Assembly: GCF_022828475.1 (NCBI RefSeq)
Contig: NZ_CP059557.1
Coordinates: 1,612,001-1,676,000 of the forward strand
DNA: 64,000 bases
Origin: Saccharopolyspora gloriosae
GTDB taxonomy: Bacteria > Actinomycetota > Actinomycetes > Mycobacteriales > Pseudonocardiaceae
Direction: 5' to 3'
The translations under genes were made by a program, and so were the position numbers. Shown in pieces: positions 1-8,738 of the stretch; within the stretch, counting starts at the first letter, position 1, and every line of letters begins with the position of its first letter. Below the pieces are notes generated by a model. The model ran no database searches. It was given only the letters and a program-made list of their open reading frames with translations, and was not told where the DNA came from.

Positions 1-629
1 GTGTCGTCGGCGGTGCCGTGGAAGGAGATCATCGGTACCGGTTCGGACGGGGCGCATTCGCCGCTTTGCGGGTAGTAGGCGCCGGCGACCGGCGCGAACG
101 CGGCGATGCGATCGCCGAGGCGGCAGGCGAGCACTTCGGTGAAGCCGCCACCGTTGGACTTCCCGGCCGCGTAGATGCGTTCCGGTTCCACGCAGAAGTC
201 GTTCTCCACCTGGTCGAGCAGGTCGTCGGTGAATTGGACGTCGTCGGCGTCGGCGGAGTACGGCGCGCCTTCCCACGCCGTGTCGCCGTCGGTTCCGACG
301 AGGCCTTGCGGGTAGACGGCGATGGCGTCCAGTTCGGAGAACCGGGACAGCTGCTCTTGGTATTCGGCGGTGCGGCCGTGTCCGTGGAACGACAGCACGA
401 CGGGCGTCGACCGTTCGGGGTCGTAGTTCTCCGGTACGTGCACGAGGTATTCGCGTGTCCGGCCACCGGAGGTGATCTCTTGGCCCGCGGTGGTGCCGGG
501 TTCGACGGCGGGGGAGGCGTCGCAGCCGTGGCGCGGCACCTCCCGGTCCGGTGCGGCGGCGTGCGCGGGCGCGCCGGTGGCGGCTACCGCGCCGAGGGTG
601 ACCAGCAGACTCAGCACTGCTCTGTGCAT
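1..629 (-). CDS. Secreted esterase, PHB depolymerase/LpqC-like (3' end outside window)
   Basis: The frame runs off the left edge, so only about the first 209 residues are present. They begin with a signal peptide (basic MHR, hydrophobic core, AHA cleavage site near residue 25), so the enzyme is exported. A GKSNGG nucleophile elbow (G-x-S-x-G) and a later SFHGTADDT segment match the poly(3-hydroxybutyrate) depolymerase/feruloyl esterase family, alpha/beta-hydrolases that cut polyester or aromatic ester bonds. The ATG has AGGAG six bases upstream. The gene follows dctA in the same direction across a 70-bp gap. The substrate cannot be read from sequence, and the catalytic His lies outside the window. 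Confidence 0.8.
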   Translation of the reverse strand, partial: MHRAVLSLLVTLGAVAATGAPAHAAAPDREVPRHGCDASPAVEPGTTAGQEITSGGRTREYLVHVPENYDPERSTPVVLSFHGHGRTAEYQEQLSRFSELDAIAVYPQGLVGTDGDTAWEGAPYSADADDVQFTDDLLDQVENDFCVEPERIYAAGKSNGGGFTEVLACRLGDRIAAFAPVAGAYYPQSGECAPSEPVPMISFHGTADD

Positions 630-699
630 CTTCGACTCCTGTTGTCTCGGCGCGGCCCGGTCCGGGCGCGCCCGCTCACGCCGTGCTGTTCGATCGGTT

Positions 700-2082
700 C
701 TACTGCTTGGCGGCCGCGGCGGTTTCCTTGTCGGCCGGTTCGACCGTCGAAGCGTCCTCCTCGTCGAGGAAGCTCTGCTCGTTGAACGGGTCTTCCTTGG
801 CGAACACGCGCTGCATCTGCTCGCGGTCGATCTCCTTGGTCCAGGAGCCGATGATCACGGTGGCGATCGCGTTACCCGCGAAGTTGGTCACCGCGCGGGC
901 TTCGGACATGAAGCGGTCGATGCCGACGATGAGGCCGACGCCGTCCACCAGTTCCGGGCGGTGCGATTGCAGGCCACCGGCCAGCGTCGCCAAGCCTGCG
1001 CCGCTCACGCCCGCCGCGCCCTTCGACGCGATGATCATGAAGACCAGCAGTGAGATCTGCTCGCCGACCGACAGCGGCTGCCCCATCGCCGAGGCGATGA
1101 ACAGCGACGCCATGGTCAGGTAGATCGCGGTCCCGTCGAGGTTGAACGAGTATCCGGTCGGCACCGTGATGCCCACGACCGGCTTGCTCACGCCGAGGTG
1201 CTCCATCTTCGCGATCAGCCGCGGCAGTGCCGCTTCCGACGAGGAGGTGGACACGATCAGCAGGAATTCCCGGCCGAGGTAGCCGAGCAGCTTGAACACG
1301 TTGACCCGCGCGAAGGCCCACAGCAGCGGCCCGAGCACGAGGAACACGAACAGCAGGCAGGTGGTGTAGAAGCCGAACATGATGATGCCGAGGCCCTTGA
1401 GGGCGTCCACGCCGGTCGCGCCGACGACGGCCGCGATGGCGCCGAAAGCGCCGATCGGGGCCGCCCACATCACCATCGCCAGGATCTTGAACACGAGCCG
1501 TTGGATGTGCTCGATGCCGCGCAGGATCGGGGTGCCCTTGTCGCCGAGCGCTTGCAGGGCGAATCCGGCCAGCAGCGCCACCAGCAGCGTTTGCAGCACT
1601 TCGCCTTCGGTGAGGGCGGAGACCAGGGTGTTCGGGATGATCCCGATCAGGAACCCGCTGAGCCCTTCGGATTCGCCGGGGGCCTGGTCGGTTCCGCTGT
1701 TGCGCAGTTCCTCGGTCAGCTGCAGGCCTTCACCCGGGTGCAGGAGGTTGCCGACAAGCAGGCCCACGACGAGCGCCACCAGGGACATCACCATGAAGTA
1801 GCCGAGCGCGAGACCGCCGACCTTGCCGACCTGCGCGGCCTGCCGCACGCCGCCGACTCCGAGCACGATGGTGCAGAAGATGACCGGTGAGATCATCATC
1901 TTGATGAGGTTGATGAACCCGGTGCCCAGTGGTTTCAGTGCGGTGGCGAAGTCGGGGAAGGCGAATCCGACCGCGATGCCGGCCAGGACCGCCACGATGA
2001 CGAAGATGTAGAGGAAGTGGGTGCGGTCCCGCTTCTTCGGCGGTGCACCGGCGGTCTCGGGTGCAGCGTCTTTGCTTGGCAC
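700..2082 (-). CDS. dctA: C4-dicarboxylate:cation symporter DctA
   Basis: The 460-residue protein has the DAACS (dicarboxylate/amino acid:cation symporter) pattern: multiple hydrophobic helices, a LIKMMISPVIFCTIVLG segment near the N-terminus, a serine-rich STSSSEAALPRL hairpin, and the VPTGYSFNLDGTAIYLT signature. It should import succinate, fumarate or malate across the cytoplasmic membrane. I choose GTG at 2082 because GTAGGAG lies six bases upstream; the TTG two codons earlier directly abuts that site. It is transcribed away from an adjacent CitA/DcuS-type two-component system, the usual sensor for these substrates, which probably controls it. Confidence 0.9.
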   Translation of the reverse strand: MPSKDAAPETAGAPPKKRDRTHFLYIFVIVAVLAGIAVGFAFPDFATALKPLGTGFINLIKMMISPVIFCTIVLGVGGVRQAAQVGKVGGLALGYFMVMSLVALVVGLLVGNLLHPGEGLQLTEELRNSGTDQAPGESEGLSGFLIGIIPNTLVSALTEGEVLQTLLVALLAGFALQALGDKGTPILRGIEHIQRLVFKILAMVMWAAPIGAFGAIAAVVGATGVDALKGLGIIMFGFYTTCLLFVFLVLGPLLWAFARVNVFKLLGYLGREFLLIVSTSSSEAALPRLIAKMEHLGVSKPVVGITVPTGYSFNLDGTAIYLTMASLFIASAMGQPLSVGEQISLLVFMIIASKGAAGVSGAGLATLAGGLQSHRPELVDGVGLIVGIDRFMSEARAVTNFAGNAIATVIIGSWTKEIDREQMQRVFAKEDPFNEQSFLDEEDASTVEPADKETAAAAKQ

Positions 2083-2186
2083 GGTCAACTCCTACTGCGA
2101 TGTACCGATCACGCGGGTCGGCGGTCACTCATTCGGTCGTGTTTTGGATCACGAGTACGTCGGGGAGACTATCGGATTAACAGGTG

Positions 2187-2197
2187 GTGACCGTCAC
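2187..2197. promoter_or_regulatory. Small dyad in the dctA / sensor kinase divergent promoter region
   Basis: A perfect 5-bp inverted repeat (GTGAC, one base, GTCAC) sits in the 156-bp divergent gap between dctA and the sensor kinase. It is a candidate binding site for the response regulator. This rests on position and symmetry only. Confidence 0.3.
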
Positions 2198-2238
2198 GGT
2201 TGTGTTCATTGAGTTCATGCGGGAGCAACAGCGAGGAC

Positions 2239-3834
2239 ATGTCGAACTTCGGTCGAGTCGGGCGGGCCAGCCTCGCCGCGCAGCTGTTCGTCCTGCAAGT
2301 GGTGGTTGTGGCTGTCGTGGTGCTGGCGGGGGTGGTGCTGGGCTACCTCGAGGCGCAGCGGCGTACCGAGCACGCGGCGGCCGAGGAGGTCGCCGGGGTG
2401 GCGAACACGCTTGCGGTATCACCCGAAGTGCGCGAGTCGCTGACTCGGCGTGAACCGTCGCGGACGTTGCAGCCGTTGGCGGAGCAGGTTCGTTCGGCCA
2501 CCGGCGTCGCGTTCATCACGATCATGGACCCGTCGGGGATCCGCTACACCCATCCGAATCCGGCGCTGATCGGCAGGCGGTTCCTCGGCAACATCGGGCA
2601 GGCGCAGCAGGGACAGCTGCTCACCGAGACTTACGCGGGAACGCTCGGCCCGTCGGTGCGCGTGGTTGCGCCTGTCGTCGACGAGTCGGGCCGGGTGCGA
2701 GCGTTGGTGTCGGTGGGCATCACGGTTCGGGTGTTGACCGCCGAGCTGAACGGGCAGGTCCTCGTGCTGGCCGGGGTCGGTGCGGTCGCGTTGCTGTTCG
2801 GCGGACTGGCCAGCTACTTGGTGGCGGTGCGGTTGCGGAGGCACACGCACGGGCTGGCTCCGGCGGAGCTGAGCCGCATGTACGAGTACCACGACGCGAT
2901 CCTGCACGCGGTCCGCGAGGGGTTGCTGCTGGTGGCGCCGTCGGGTGCGGTGACGCTGTGCAACGATGGCGCGGCCGAGCTGATGGCGTTGGATCCGGCT
3001 GACGTGGAAGGGGCGCGTCCAGCGGACCTGGGCTTTCCGGCGTCGCTGGTGGACACGCTCGCTTCGCGGAGTCCGGTGCGCGATGAGGTGCACGTGACCG
3101 ATGATCGGGTGCTGTTGGTCAACGTGTCCGTCGTGCGCAGCGGTGGCCGGGACTTGGGCAGCGTTGTGACGTTGCGGGACCACACCGAGTTGCAGGCGTT
3201 GACGGGCGAGCTGGATTCGATGCGCGGGTTCTCGGAGTCGTTGCGTTCGCAGGCGCACGAGTCGGCGAACCGGTTGCACGCGGTGGTGTCGCTGATCGAG
3301 CTCGGTCGCGTTGAGGAGGCCGTCGCGTTCGCCACCTCGGAGTTGGAGCTGGCGCAGCAACTGACCGATCGGGTCGTGGGCGCCGTGGGTGAGCCGGTGC
3401 TGGCGGCGGTGCTGCTGGGCAAGAGCGCTGAAGCGCGGGAGCGGGGTGTTGAGGTCGTGCTGTCCGAGGACAGTGAGGTCGATGATCGTGCGGTGGAACG
3501 GGTCCGGTCGCGGGATCTGGTGACGATCGTGGGCAATTTGATCGACAACGCGGTGGAGGCGACGCACGAGGTGCCTTCGCCACGTGTTGTGGTGAGCGTG
3601 CGTTCCGAAGTGGACGAACTGTCCATCGTGGTGTCCGACAACGGTCCTGGGGTGCCCGTGGAGGCGGCCGGGTCGGTGTTCGACCGAGGGTGGTCCACGA
3701 AGCGGCCGGGGCGCGGTCTCGGGTTGGCGCTGGTGGGGCGCAGCGTGCGCCGTTACGGCGGCACGGTGCACGTCACCGGTGGTCAGGGCGCCGTGTTCAC
3801 GGTGCGGATTCCGCTTCCCGAGGTGCGCTCGTGA
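2239..3834 (+). CDS. CitA/DcuS-family sensor histidine kinase
   Basis: The layout is that of dicarboxylate/citrate sensors: an N-terminal membrane helix, an extracytoplasmic Cache/PDC domain with RYTHPNPALIGRRF (close to the ligand-domain signature of the family), a second membrane helix ending near VAVRLRRH, a PAS domain (MYEYHDAILHAVREGLLLV), and the kinase. H340 in SQAHESANRLHAV is the likely phosphorylated His, followed by the N box (NLIDNAVEA) and G boxes (DNGPGVP, GRGLGLALV). ATG 2239 is chosen because the first helix follows directly; its GAGG is close (2 nt), and a TTG lies 13 codons upstream. Its stop overlaps the response-regulator start (GTGA), so the two are coupled. Confidence 0.88.
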   Translation: MSNFGRVGRASLAAQLFVLQVVVVAVVVLAGVVLGYLEAQRRTEHAAAEEVAGVANTLAVSPEVRESLTRREPSRTLQPLAEQVRSATGVAFITIMDPSGIRYTHPNPALIGRRFLGNIGQAQQGQLLTETYAGTLGPSVRVVAPVVDESGRVRALVSVGITVRVLTAELNGQVLVLAGVGAVALLFGGLASYLVAVRLRRHTHGLAPAELSRMYEYHDAILHAVREGLLLVAPSGAVTLCNDGAAELMALDPADVEGARPADLGFPASLVDTLASRSPVRDEVHVTDDRVLLVNVSVVRSGGRDLGSVVTLRDHTELQALTGELDSMRGFSESLRSQAHESANRLHAVVSLIELGRVEEAVAFATSELELAQQLTDRVVGAVGEPVLAAVLLGKSAEARERGVEVVLSEDSEVDDRAVERVRSRDLVTIVGNLIDNAVEATHEVPSPRVVVSVRSEVDELSIVVSDNGPGVPVEAAGSVFDRGWSTKRPGRGLGLALVGRSVRRYGGTVHVTGGQGAVFTVRIPLPEVRS

Positions 3835-4514
3835 TCTCGGTGCTGGTCGTGGAGGACGATCCCGTGGCCGGTGAGGCGCATGAGATGTACGTGAACCGGG
3901 TGGACGGTTTCGAGGTCGCCGGGCGTGCTCGAACGGGGCAGGAGGCGCTGCGGTTCCTGGAGCACACCCAGGTGGATCTGGTGTTGCTGGATCTGCGGTT
4001 GCCGGACATGGACGGTCTGGGCGTGGCGCGGGCATTGCGCAACGCGGGCAGCAACGCCGATGTGATCGCGGTGACCTCCGCGCGGGATCTGCGGGTGGTG
4101 CGCGCGTCGGTCGCCAGCGGCGTGGTGCAGTACTTGCTCAAGCCGTTCACGTTCGCCGCGATGCGGGAGAAGCTGGAGCATTACGCCCGGTTCCGGCAGA
4201 GCCTCGGCCATGATCGGGAGGCCAGCGGGCAGAGCGAGATCGACCGCGCGTTCTCCACGTTGCGCGGGGTGGATCGCGCGTCGTTGCCGAAGGGAATGGG
4301 GGAGGAGACGTTGGCCGCCGTGGTGTCGGCGTTGCGGGCGCACCGGGAGGGTGCGGCCGCGGGTGCGGTGGGGGAGTTGGCCGGGGTGTCGCGGGTGACG
4401 GCCCGCCGTTACCTGGAGTACCTGGTCGACAACGGCATGGCGCTCAGGGAGCCGCACTACGGCGGGGTGGGGCGCCCGGAGATGTTCTACCGCTGGGCAG
4501 AGCGGAACGGCTAG
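3831..4514 (+). CDS. CitB/DctR-family response regulator
   Basis: The 227-residue protein has a receiver domain with the acidic pair D9/D10, phosphoacceptor D54 (VLLDLRLPDMDG), a conserved Thr in VIAVTSARD and Lys in YLLKPF. The C-terminal half holds a winged-helix/HTH (VGELAGVSRVTARRYLEYLVDNG) typical of citrate/malate regulators such as DpiA and DcuR. GTG 3831 overlaps the kinase stop codon by four bases. With the divergent dctA this makes a complete dicarboxylate sensing and uptake module; the sequence does not show whether it activates or represses. Confidence 0.88.
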   Translation: MISVLVVEDDPVAGEAHEMYVNRVDGFEVAGRARTGQEALRFLEHTQVDLVLLDLRLPDMDGLGVARALRNAGSNADVIAVTSARDLRVVRASVASGVVQYLLKPFTFAAMREKLEHYARFRQSLGHDREASGQSEIDRAFSTLRGVDRASLPKGMGEETLAAVVSALRAHREGAAAGAVGELAGVSRVTARRYLEYLVDNGMALREPHYGGVGRPEMFYRWAERNG

Positions 4515-4558
4515 AGCTCGGCCGCCGACGATATGAGCTTTCGGTCGTTGTCCTGTCG

Positions 4559-4590
4559 GCGAGGAAGCCGCCGAGGTTCCGCTACCTGAC
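4559..4590 (+). repeat. Half copy of the large intergenic palindrome
   Basis: These 32 bases match the right arm and right flank of the palindrome at 29626-29724 with four mismatches (GCGAG...CCGC.GAGGTTCCGCTACC.GAC). The left arm and central loop are missing. It lies between the converging response regulator and soxR genes, the same sort of gene-end setting as the full copy at 29.6 kb. Confidence 0.55.
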
Positions 4591-4620
4591 TCGCTGCGCA
4601 GGTCACTCGGGAAGGACTGT

Positions 4621-5079
4621 TCAGCCGCGGTCCGCGGCGGGTTTGAGCAGTGGGGAACCCGGTCCGTAGTCGGCCATCTGGTCGTCGGCGTTGTTCAGCG
4701 AGCAGGTGCGCAGCGACAGGCAGCCGCAGCCGATGCAGCCGCTGAGCCGGTCCCGGAGCCGTTGCAGCCCGTCGATGCGAGCGTCCAGCTCGTCGCGCCA
4801 GGACCGGGACAGCCTGGTCCAGTCGGCTTTGGTGGGCGCGTGGTCGGTGGGCAGCGTGGCGAGCGCGTCTGAGACCTGTTCCAGGCTGAGCCCGACGCGT
4901 TGCGCGGCGCGGATGAACGCGAGCCTGCGCAGCACGGCGCGTTCGTAGCGGCGTTGGTTGCCGCTGGTCCGGGTGGAGGCGATGAGGCCGCGTTGCTCGT
5001 AGAACCGCAGGGCGGTCTGAGCTACTCCGCTGCGGTGGGCGACTTCGCCGATCGTGAGCAGCTGCGGAAGTTTCGACAT
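4621..5079 (-). CDS. soxR: Redox-sensing MerR-family activator SoxR
   Basis: The 152-residue protein has an N-terminal MerR HTH (LTIGEVAHRSGVAQTALRFYE), a dimerization helix, and the [2Fe-2S] motif C-x2-C-x-C-x5-C at C115, C118, C120 and C126, diagnostic for SoxR. The family senses redox-cycling compounds; in actinobacteria it usually controls exporters and oxidoreductases for self-made pigments or antibiotics. ATG 5079 starts the conserved region; a further ATG at 5097 would lie inside a SoxR-box-like palindrome and is unlikely. No obvious target gene lies beside it, and the palindrome upstream suggests it controls itself. Confidence 0.92.
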   Translation of the reverse strand: MSKLPQLLTIGEVAHRSGVAQTALRFYEQRGLIASTRTSGNQRRYERAVLRRLAFIRAAQRVGLSLEQVSDALATLPTDHAPTKADWTRLSRSWRDELDARIDGLQRLRDRLSGCIGCGCLSLRTCSLNNADDQMADYGPGSPLLKPAADRG

Positions 5080-5087
5080 GCCGCCCA

Positions 5088-5118
5088 CGATAACCATTGG
5101 AGTTAACTTTAAGTCTAA
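5088..5118 (-). promoter_or_regulatory. MerR-type promoter with SoxR-box-like palindrome upstream of soxR
   Basis: The 16-bp imperfect palindrome TTGGAGTTAACTTTAA (5097-5112), with a perfect AGTTAACT core, resembles the enterobacterial SoxR box, which also centres on GTTAAC. On the minus strand it lies in a 19-nt spacer between TTAGAC (5118-5113) and TTATCG (5093-5088); a 19-20 nt spacer is characteristic of MerR-family promoters. Transcription would then begin at about the ATG at 5079. Confidence 0.55.
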
Positions 5119-5167
5119 GGTTCGACGCGGCGGGACCCGGACGGGCCGAGACCCGCCGCGCCGGGGG

Positions 5168-6472
5168 TCAGCAGTTGGGGGACGTGGGTTCTCCGGCGAA
5201 GCGGTCGGCGAGGAACTGCTTGGCGTCGCCGTTGCCCGCGAAGATTCCGCTGAGGTGATCGCTGGGGTAGGTCTTCCAGGTCACGTCCATGCCTTTGGCG
5301 CAGTAGGTTTCGCGCAGCGCCTCGGCCTGCGGCGTGTTCACGATCTCGTCGGTGGTGGCGTGGTACTGGAACACCGGTGCGTTGATGCGGCCTTGGCCGA
5401 GCTTGTTCTCGGCGAGGCGCTGTTGCCATTCCGGAGTGGCCAGCGGGTCGGTGTGGGTGTAGTCGCTGATCTTCTTGAACGGGTACTTGGTCAGCAGTTC
5501 CACGACGCAGTCGTTCTCGCGGGCGTCGGCGAGGTCGGTGCGCCCGGTCTCGTTGAGGTACGAGTCGAGGTTCAGGTCGGGGTAGCTGAAGTCCAGGCCG
5601 AGCGCGGCGAACGCGAGGAAGCCGAAGCCGACGTAGCCGTCGAGTCCGTTCGCGACTTCGTTGAGGTCGGCGGGAACGCCGCCGCCCGCCACGCCGACGA
5701 GGTCGAGTTCGGGCGCGTAGTCCGGTTGCATCTCCCCGGCCCACATGACCGCGCCGCCGCCTTGCGAGTAGCCCTGGAGGGCGACTTTGGCGTCGGGCGA
5801 CAAGCCGGCCTGCGGGAGGCGCTGCGCCGCTCGGACCGCGTCGAGCAGTGCGGGTCCTTCGGAGCGGCCGACGATGTAGGTGGGTTTGTTGGCCTCGCCG
5901 GGTGCGTACCCCTCGTAGTCGGTGAGGGCGACGGCGTATCCGGCGGAGAGCGCGTCGTTGACGGCGGGCTGGTCGTAGAGCGTGCCGCGTTCCATGGCTT
6001 TGGACGGGGCGCACTTGAACGCGGGGCCTTGGGTGCCCGGCCCGAATCCGACGACGTGCGCCTTGGCGGCGTCGACGCCTTTGGGGACCAGGATCGTGCC
6101 GATCACCGTGTTGCGCTGCCCTTGGGCGTTGGTGGACAGGTACATCACCTGCCAGGCGTCGGCGTTGGCGGCATTGCTGCCGGGGAACGCGGGCCGCCAC
6201 CGGATGATGTCGCCGGGCTGCCCTTGCGGTGGTGTGGGCGGGGGCAGGTAGAACGAGTCGTCGAACGGGCCGGGCGGAACGTCGGCGTTGAGCGGTCCGG
6301 GGGCGGCGGGCGACGACGTGCCCGGCGCGGTGACATCAACGGGGTTGCCGGGTTCCGCTGTTCCGGGGGTGGTCGCCTCCACCGGTTGCGCGGCCAGGAC
6401 GGCCAGGACGGCCGCGGCCAGCGCGGCGCCGGTGGCCGTCCGCATCCGGTCGGTGCGGCGGTTCGAAGTCAA
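5168..6472 (-). CDS. Secreted lipase, LIP family (PF03583-like)
   Basis: The 434-residue protein starts with a signal peptide (RMRTATGAALAAAVLAVLAA) and a Pro/Thr-rich linker, followed by a Ser-hydrolase fold with nucleophile elbow GYSQGG, a late Asp (HATTDEIV) and His (SDHLSG). Length and motifs fit secretory lipases that hydrolyse acylglycerols outside the cell. TTG 6472 is the start: GGAGGT lies seven bases upstream and the signal peptide follows at once. It precedes soxR in the same direction with an 88-bp gap; there is no functional link I can see. Confidence 0.82.
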   Translation of the reverse strand: MTSNRRTDRMRTATGAALAAAVLAVLAAQPVEATTPGTAEPGNPVDVTAPGTSSPAAPGPLNADVPPGPFDDSFYLPPPTPPQGQPGDIIRWRPAFPGSNAANADAWQVMYLSTNAQGQRNTVIGTILVPKGVDAAKAHVVGFGPGTQGPAFKCAPSKAMERGTLYDQPAVNDALSAGYAVALTDYEGYAPGEANKPTYIVGRSEGPALLDAVRAAQRLPQAGLSPDAKVALQGYSQGGGAVMWAGEMQPDYAPELDLVGVAGGGVPADLNEVANGLDGYVGFGFLAFAALGLDFSYPDLNLDSYLNETGRTDLADARENDCVVELLTKYPFKKISDYTHTDPLATPEWQQRLAENKLGQGRINAPVFQYHATTDEIVNTPQAEALRETYCAKGMDVTWKTYPSDHLSGIFAGNGDAKQFLADRFAGEPTSPNC

Positions 6473-6574
6473 CGTGCGTACCTCCAGCTCATTCGAGTGA
6501 TCTCCATTGATGCTCCTCGAAGTGTTCGGGGTGGAGCGTCTTTCTGAATCGACGTGCCGCCCGGTTTTCGTCCG

Positions 6575-6602
6575 TTATCCGGATTCGGGGAAATCCGGAT
6601 AA
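6575..6602. promoter_or_regulatory. Perfect 11-bp inverted repeat, possible operator
   Basis: Arms TTATCCGGATT and AATCCGGATAA flank a 6-base loop. Each arm itself holds the palindrome ATCCGGAT. It could be a regulator-binding site for the lipase or the lipid operon, or a hairpin; its distance from both genes favours an operator. Confidence 0.4.
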
Positions 6603-6882
6603 TCTTGCGGAAAGATCTTCGAGTGCGCCGTTCGGCAGTGTGAATGTGAAATACTTGCCACGATTTTGCAATACTCTGTTGGGAGTAATCATCTTGGCGG
6701 CCCGGACTGGTATGGACTTGTGTATAGGCTGGTCAGGTAGCTGAGTTCGTCTCCCTGTGGGGATGCCTTGTGTCTCATCCGATGTCAACGGTTATTGTCA
6801 CGTTGGTGATAACAAACTTCCGGTAATTGGTCACCTGGGTTCGTTCGAGATGGCTCCGCGAGTGGGTTGAATGGTCGTTCCT

Positions 6883-6911
6883 TGACACTGTGGAACTCGC
6901 ATGACAATTTC
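6883..6911 (+). promoter_or_regulatory. Predicted promoter of the acyl-AMP ligase-PKS operon
   Basis: TTGACA (6883-6888) and CAATTT (6906-6911) are separated by 17 bp. Transcription would start near 6918, giving a leader of about 80 nt before the start codon at 6999. Confidence 0.45.
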
Positions 6912-6998
6912 TGTCCACTTGCTCGCCGGTGAAGTCGGGCGGTGGTGTCCGTTTTCCCGCCGGCGTCGAATCCCGGACACCTTGTGAAGGGAGTTCTC

Positions 6999-8738
6999 AT
7001 GCTGACGAGGGCCGATGATCCGTTCACCGACCACGCGGCCCGGCTGCTGACGGATCCGCTGGTGACGGCGGCGCAGGAGTCGGGCGACGAGATCGCCCTC
7101 ACCTTCGTCGATTTCGACACCAGCAGGGACGGTGTGGCGTGGTCGCTGTCCTGGTCTGAACTGCACCAGCGGGTCCGGGCGGTGGCGGCGTGGTTGCAGG
7201 CCCGCTGCGAACCCGGCGACCGGGTGGCGATCATGGCCCCGCAGGGCCTGGAGTACGTGGTCGGTTTCCTCGGTGCGGTGCACGCCGGCCTGATCGCGGT
7301 CCCGCTGTTCACCCCCGACCTTCCCGGGCACACCGACCGCTTGGAACGCGTCCTGGAGAGTTGCTCACCGAGCTGCGCGCTGACCTCGAAGAGCTCGTTC
7401 GACCAGGTGCGAGAGATGATCCGCGGGGGTTCGGCGCGCAATTGCGCGGCGGTGGAGACGTTGCCCGCCGCGCTGGCCGACGACTACCGGATTCCGGAGG
7501 CCGGTCCGGACGACCTGGCGTACCTCCAGTACACCTCGGGTTCGACGCGGATCCCCGCCGGTGTCGAGCTGACGCACGCGAACGTGCTGGCCAACGCCCG
7601 ACAGGCGTTGGAGGCGTACGGCGGGACGGAGCCGGGCGCGGTATCGGTGAGCTGGCTGCCGCTGTTCCACGACATGGGGCTGGTGCTGTCGGTGGCGGCT
7701 CCGCTGGTCGGCAACATCCCGTCGGTGCTGATGGATCCGGTGGCTTTCCTGCAGCGTCCGGGGCGTTGGCTGCGGTTGCTCTCGGATCACCCGGGCGCGA
7801 TCAGTGCTGCGCCGAACTTCGCCTACGACTTCTGCGCGGCGCGGGTCGAGGAGTCGGAGAAGGACTGGCTGCGGCTCGACGACGTGATCTCGTTGATCAA
7901 CGGCAGTGAGCCGGTGCGGCCTGCCACGTTGCACCGTTTCAACGAGGCGTTCGCCGAGTGCGGTTTGCGTCCGGAGACGCACCGCTGTTCGTACGGCCTG
8001 GCGGAGGCGACGGTGTTCGTCTCGGTGACCGAGTCCGGCGCGGAACCCAAGGTCGCCGGTTTCGGCCGGGAACAGCTGGCGCTGGGCCGGGCGGAACCGC
8101 CGCGGGATCCGGTGGAGGTGGTCAACGAACTGGTGTCCTGCGGTCGTCCGGTGGGGCAGCGGCTCGTGGTGGTGGATCCGGCTTCGCGGTCGCTGCTGCC
8201 GGACGGCGTGGTGGGCGAGGTCTGGGTGCGGGGTCCGAACACGGGCCAGGGCTATTGGGGCCGCGACGATCAGGACACTTTCCACGCCGAGCTCGCCGAC
8301 GTGACGGCGGACCTTCCCGCGGCCGGCTGGCTGCGCACCGGTGACCTCGGCGCGATCCACGACGGCGAGCTGTTCATCACCGGCCGGATGAAGGACGTGA
8401 TCATCATCGACGGCCGCAACCACTACCCGCAGGACGTGGAGCTGACCGTGGAACAGGCGCATCCCGCGGTGCGCAAGCACCACAGTGCCGCGTTCGCGAT
8501 CACCGGTGAGGACGGTGAGCGGCTGGTGATCGTCGCCGAGTTCTCCCGCCGGGTCGAGGAGGCCGATCGCGATCAGCGGGAGATCACGCGCGCGGTGTGC
8601 GCGGCGGTGTCGGCGGAGCACGGCGTGGTGGTGTCGGACCTGATGCTGGTGGAGCCGGACGTGGTGCCGCGCACGTCCAGCGGCAAGGTCGCGCGCAGGC
8701 TGTGCCGGGAGCGCTACTTGGAGGCCGCCCATGCCTGA
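6999..8738 (+). CDS. Fatty acyl-AMP ligase (FadD32-like)
   Basis: The 579-residue adenylate-forming enzyme has the ATP-binding loop YTSGSTRIPAGVELTH at about residue 178 and the C-terminal hinge GRMKDVIIIDGRNHYPQDVE. The RGRNHYPQDIE-like form of that hinge is typical of acyl-AMP ligases, which load acyl chains on a carrier protein instead of CoA. ATG 6999 follows AAGGGAG at five bases. Its last eight bases overlap the PKS gene, so the pair is translationally coupled. The expected job is to activate a long fatty acid and load it on the PKS N-terminal carrier (Ser39), as FadD32 does for Pks13. Chain length is not predictable here. Confidence 0.9.
   Translation: MLTRADDPFTDHAARLLTDPLVTAAQESGDEIALTFVDFDTSRDGVAWSLSWSELHQRVRAVAAWLQARCEPGDRVAIMAPQGLEYVVGFLGAVHAGLIAVPLFTPDLPGHTDRLERVLESCSPSCALTSKSSFDQVREMIRGGSARNCAAVETLPAALADDYRIPEAGPDDLAYLQYTSGSTRIPAGVELTHANVLANARQALEAYGGTEPGAVSVSWLPLFHDMGLVLSVAAPLVGNIPSVLMDPVAFLQRPGRWLRLLSDHPGAISAAPNFAYDFCAARVEESEKDWLRLDDVISLINGSEPVRPATLHRFNEAFAECGLRPETHRCSYGLAEATVFVSVTESGAEPKVAGFGREQLALGRAEPPRDPVEVVNELVSCGRPVGQRLVVVDPASRSLLPDGVVGEVWVRGPNTGQGYWGRDDQDTFHAELADVTADLPAAGWLRTGDLGAIHDGELFITGRMKDVIIIDGRNHYPQDVELTVEQAHPAVRKHHSAAFAITGEDGERLVIVAEFSRRVEEADRDQREITRAVCAAVSAEHGVVVSDLMLVEPDVVPRTSSGKVARRLCRERYLEAAHA

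Larger units (their letters stand above)
6473..6998. other. AT-rich regulatory region between lipase and lipid operon
   Basis: About 525 bp without a credible gene, clearly richer in A and T than its surroundings. It divides the lipase (minus) from the acyl-AMP ligase operon (plus). It holds a perfect 11-bp inverted repeat (6575-6602), an imperfect dyad around 6790-6813 (GTTATTGTCAC and GGTGATAAC), a TATAGGCT box near 6726 and a sigma70-like promoter at 6883-6911. Confidence 0.6.

Noticed and set aside
6489-6788. A 99-codon minus-strand frame upstream of the lipase
   Set aside because: Its codon use is AT-rich and unlike its neighbours, the TTG start lacks a ribosome site, and the stretch looks like regulatory DNA with dyads.
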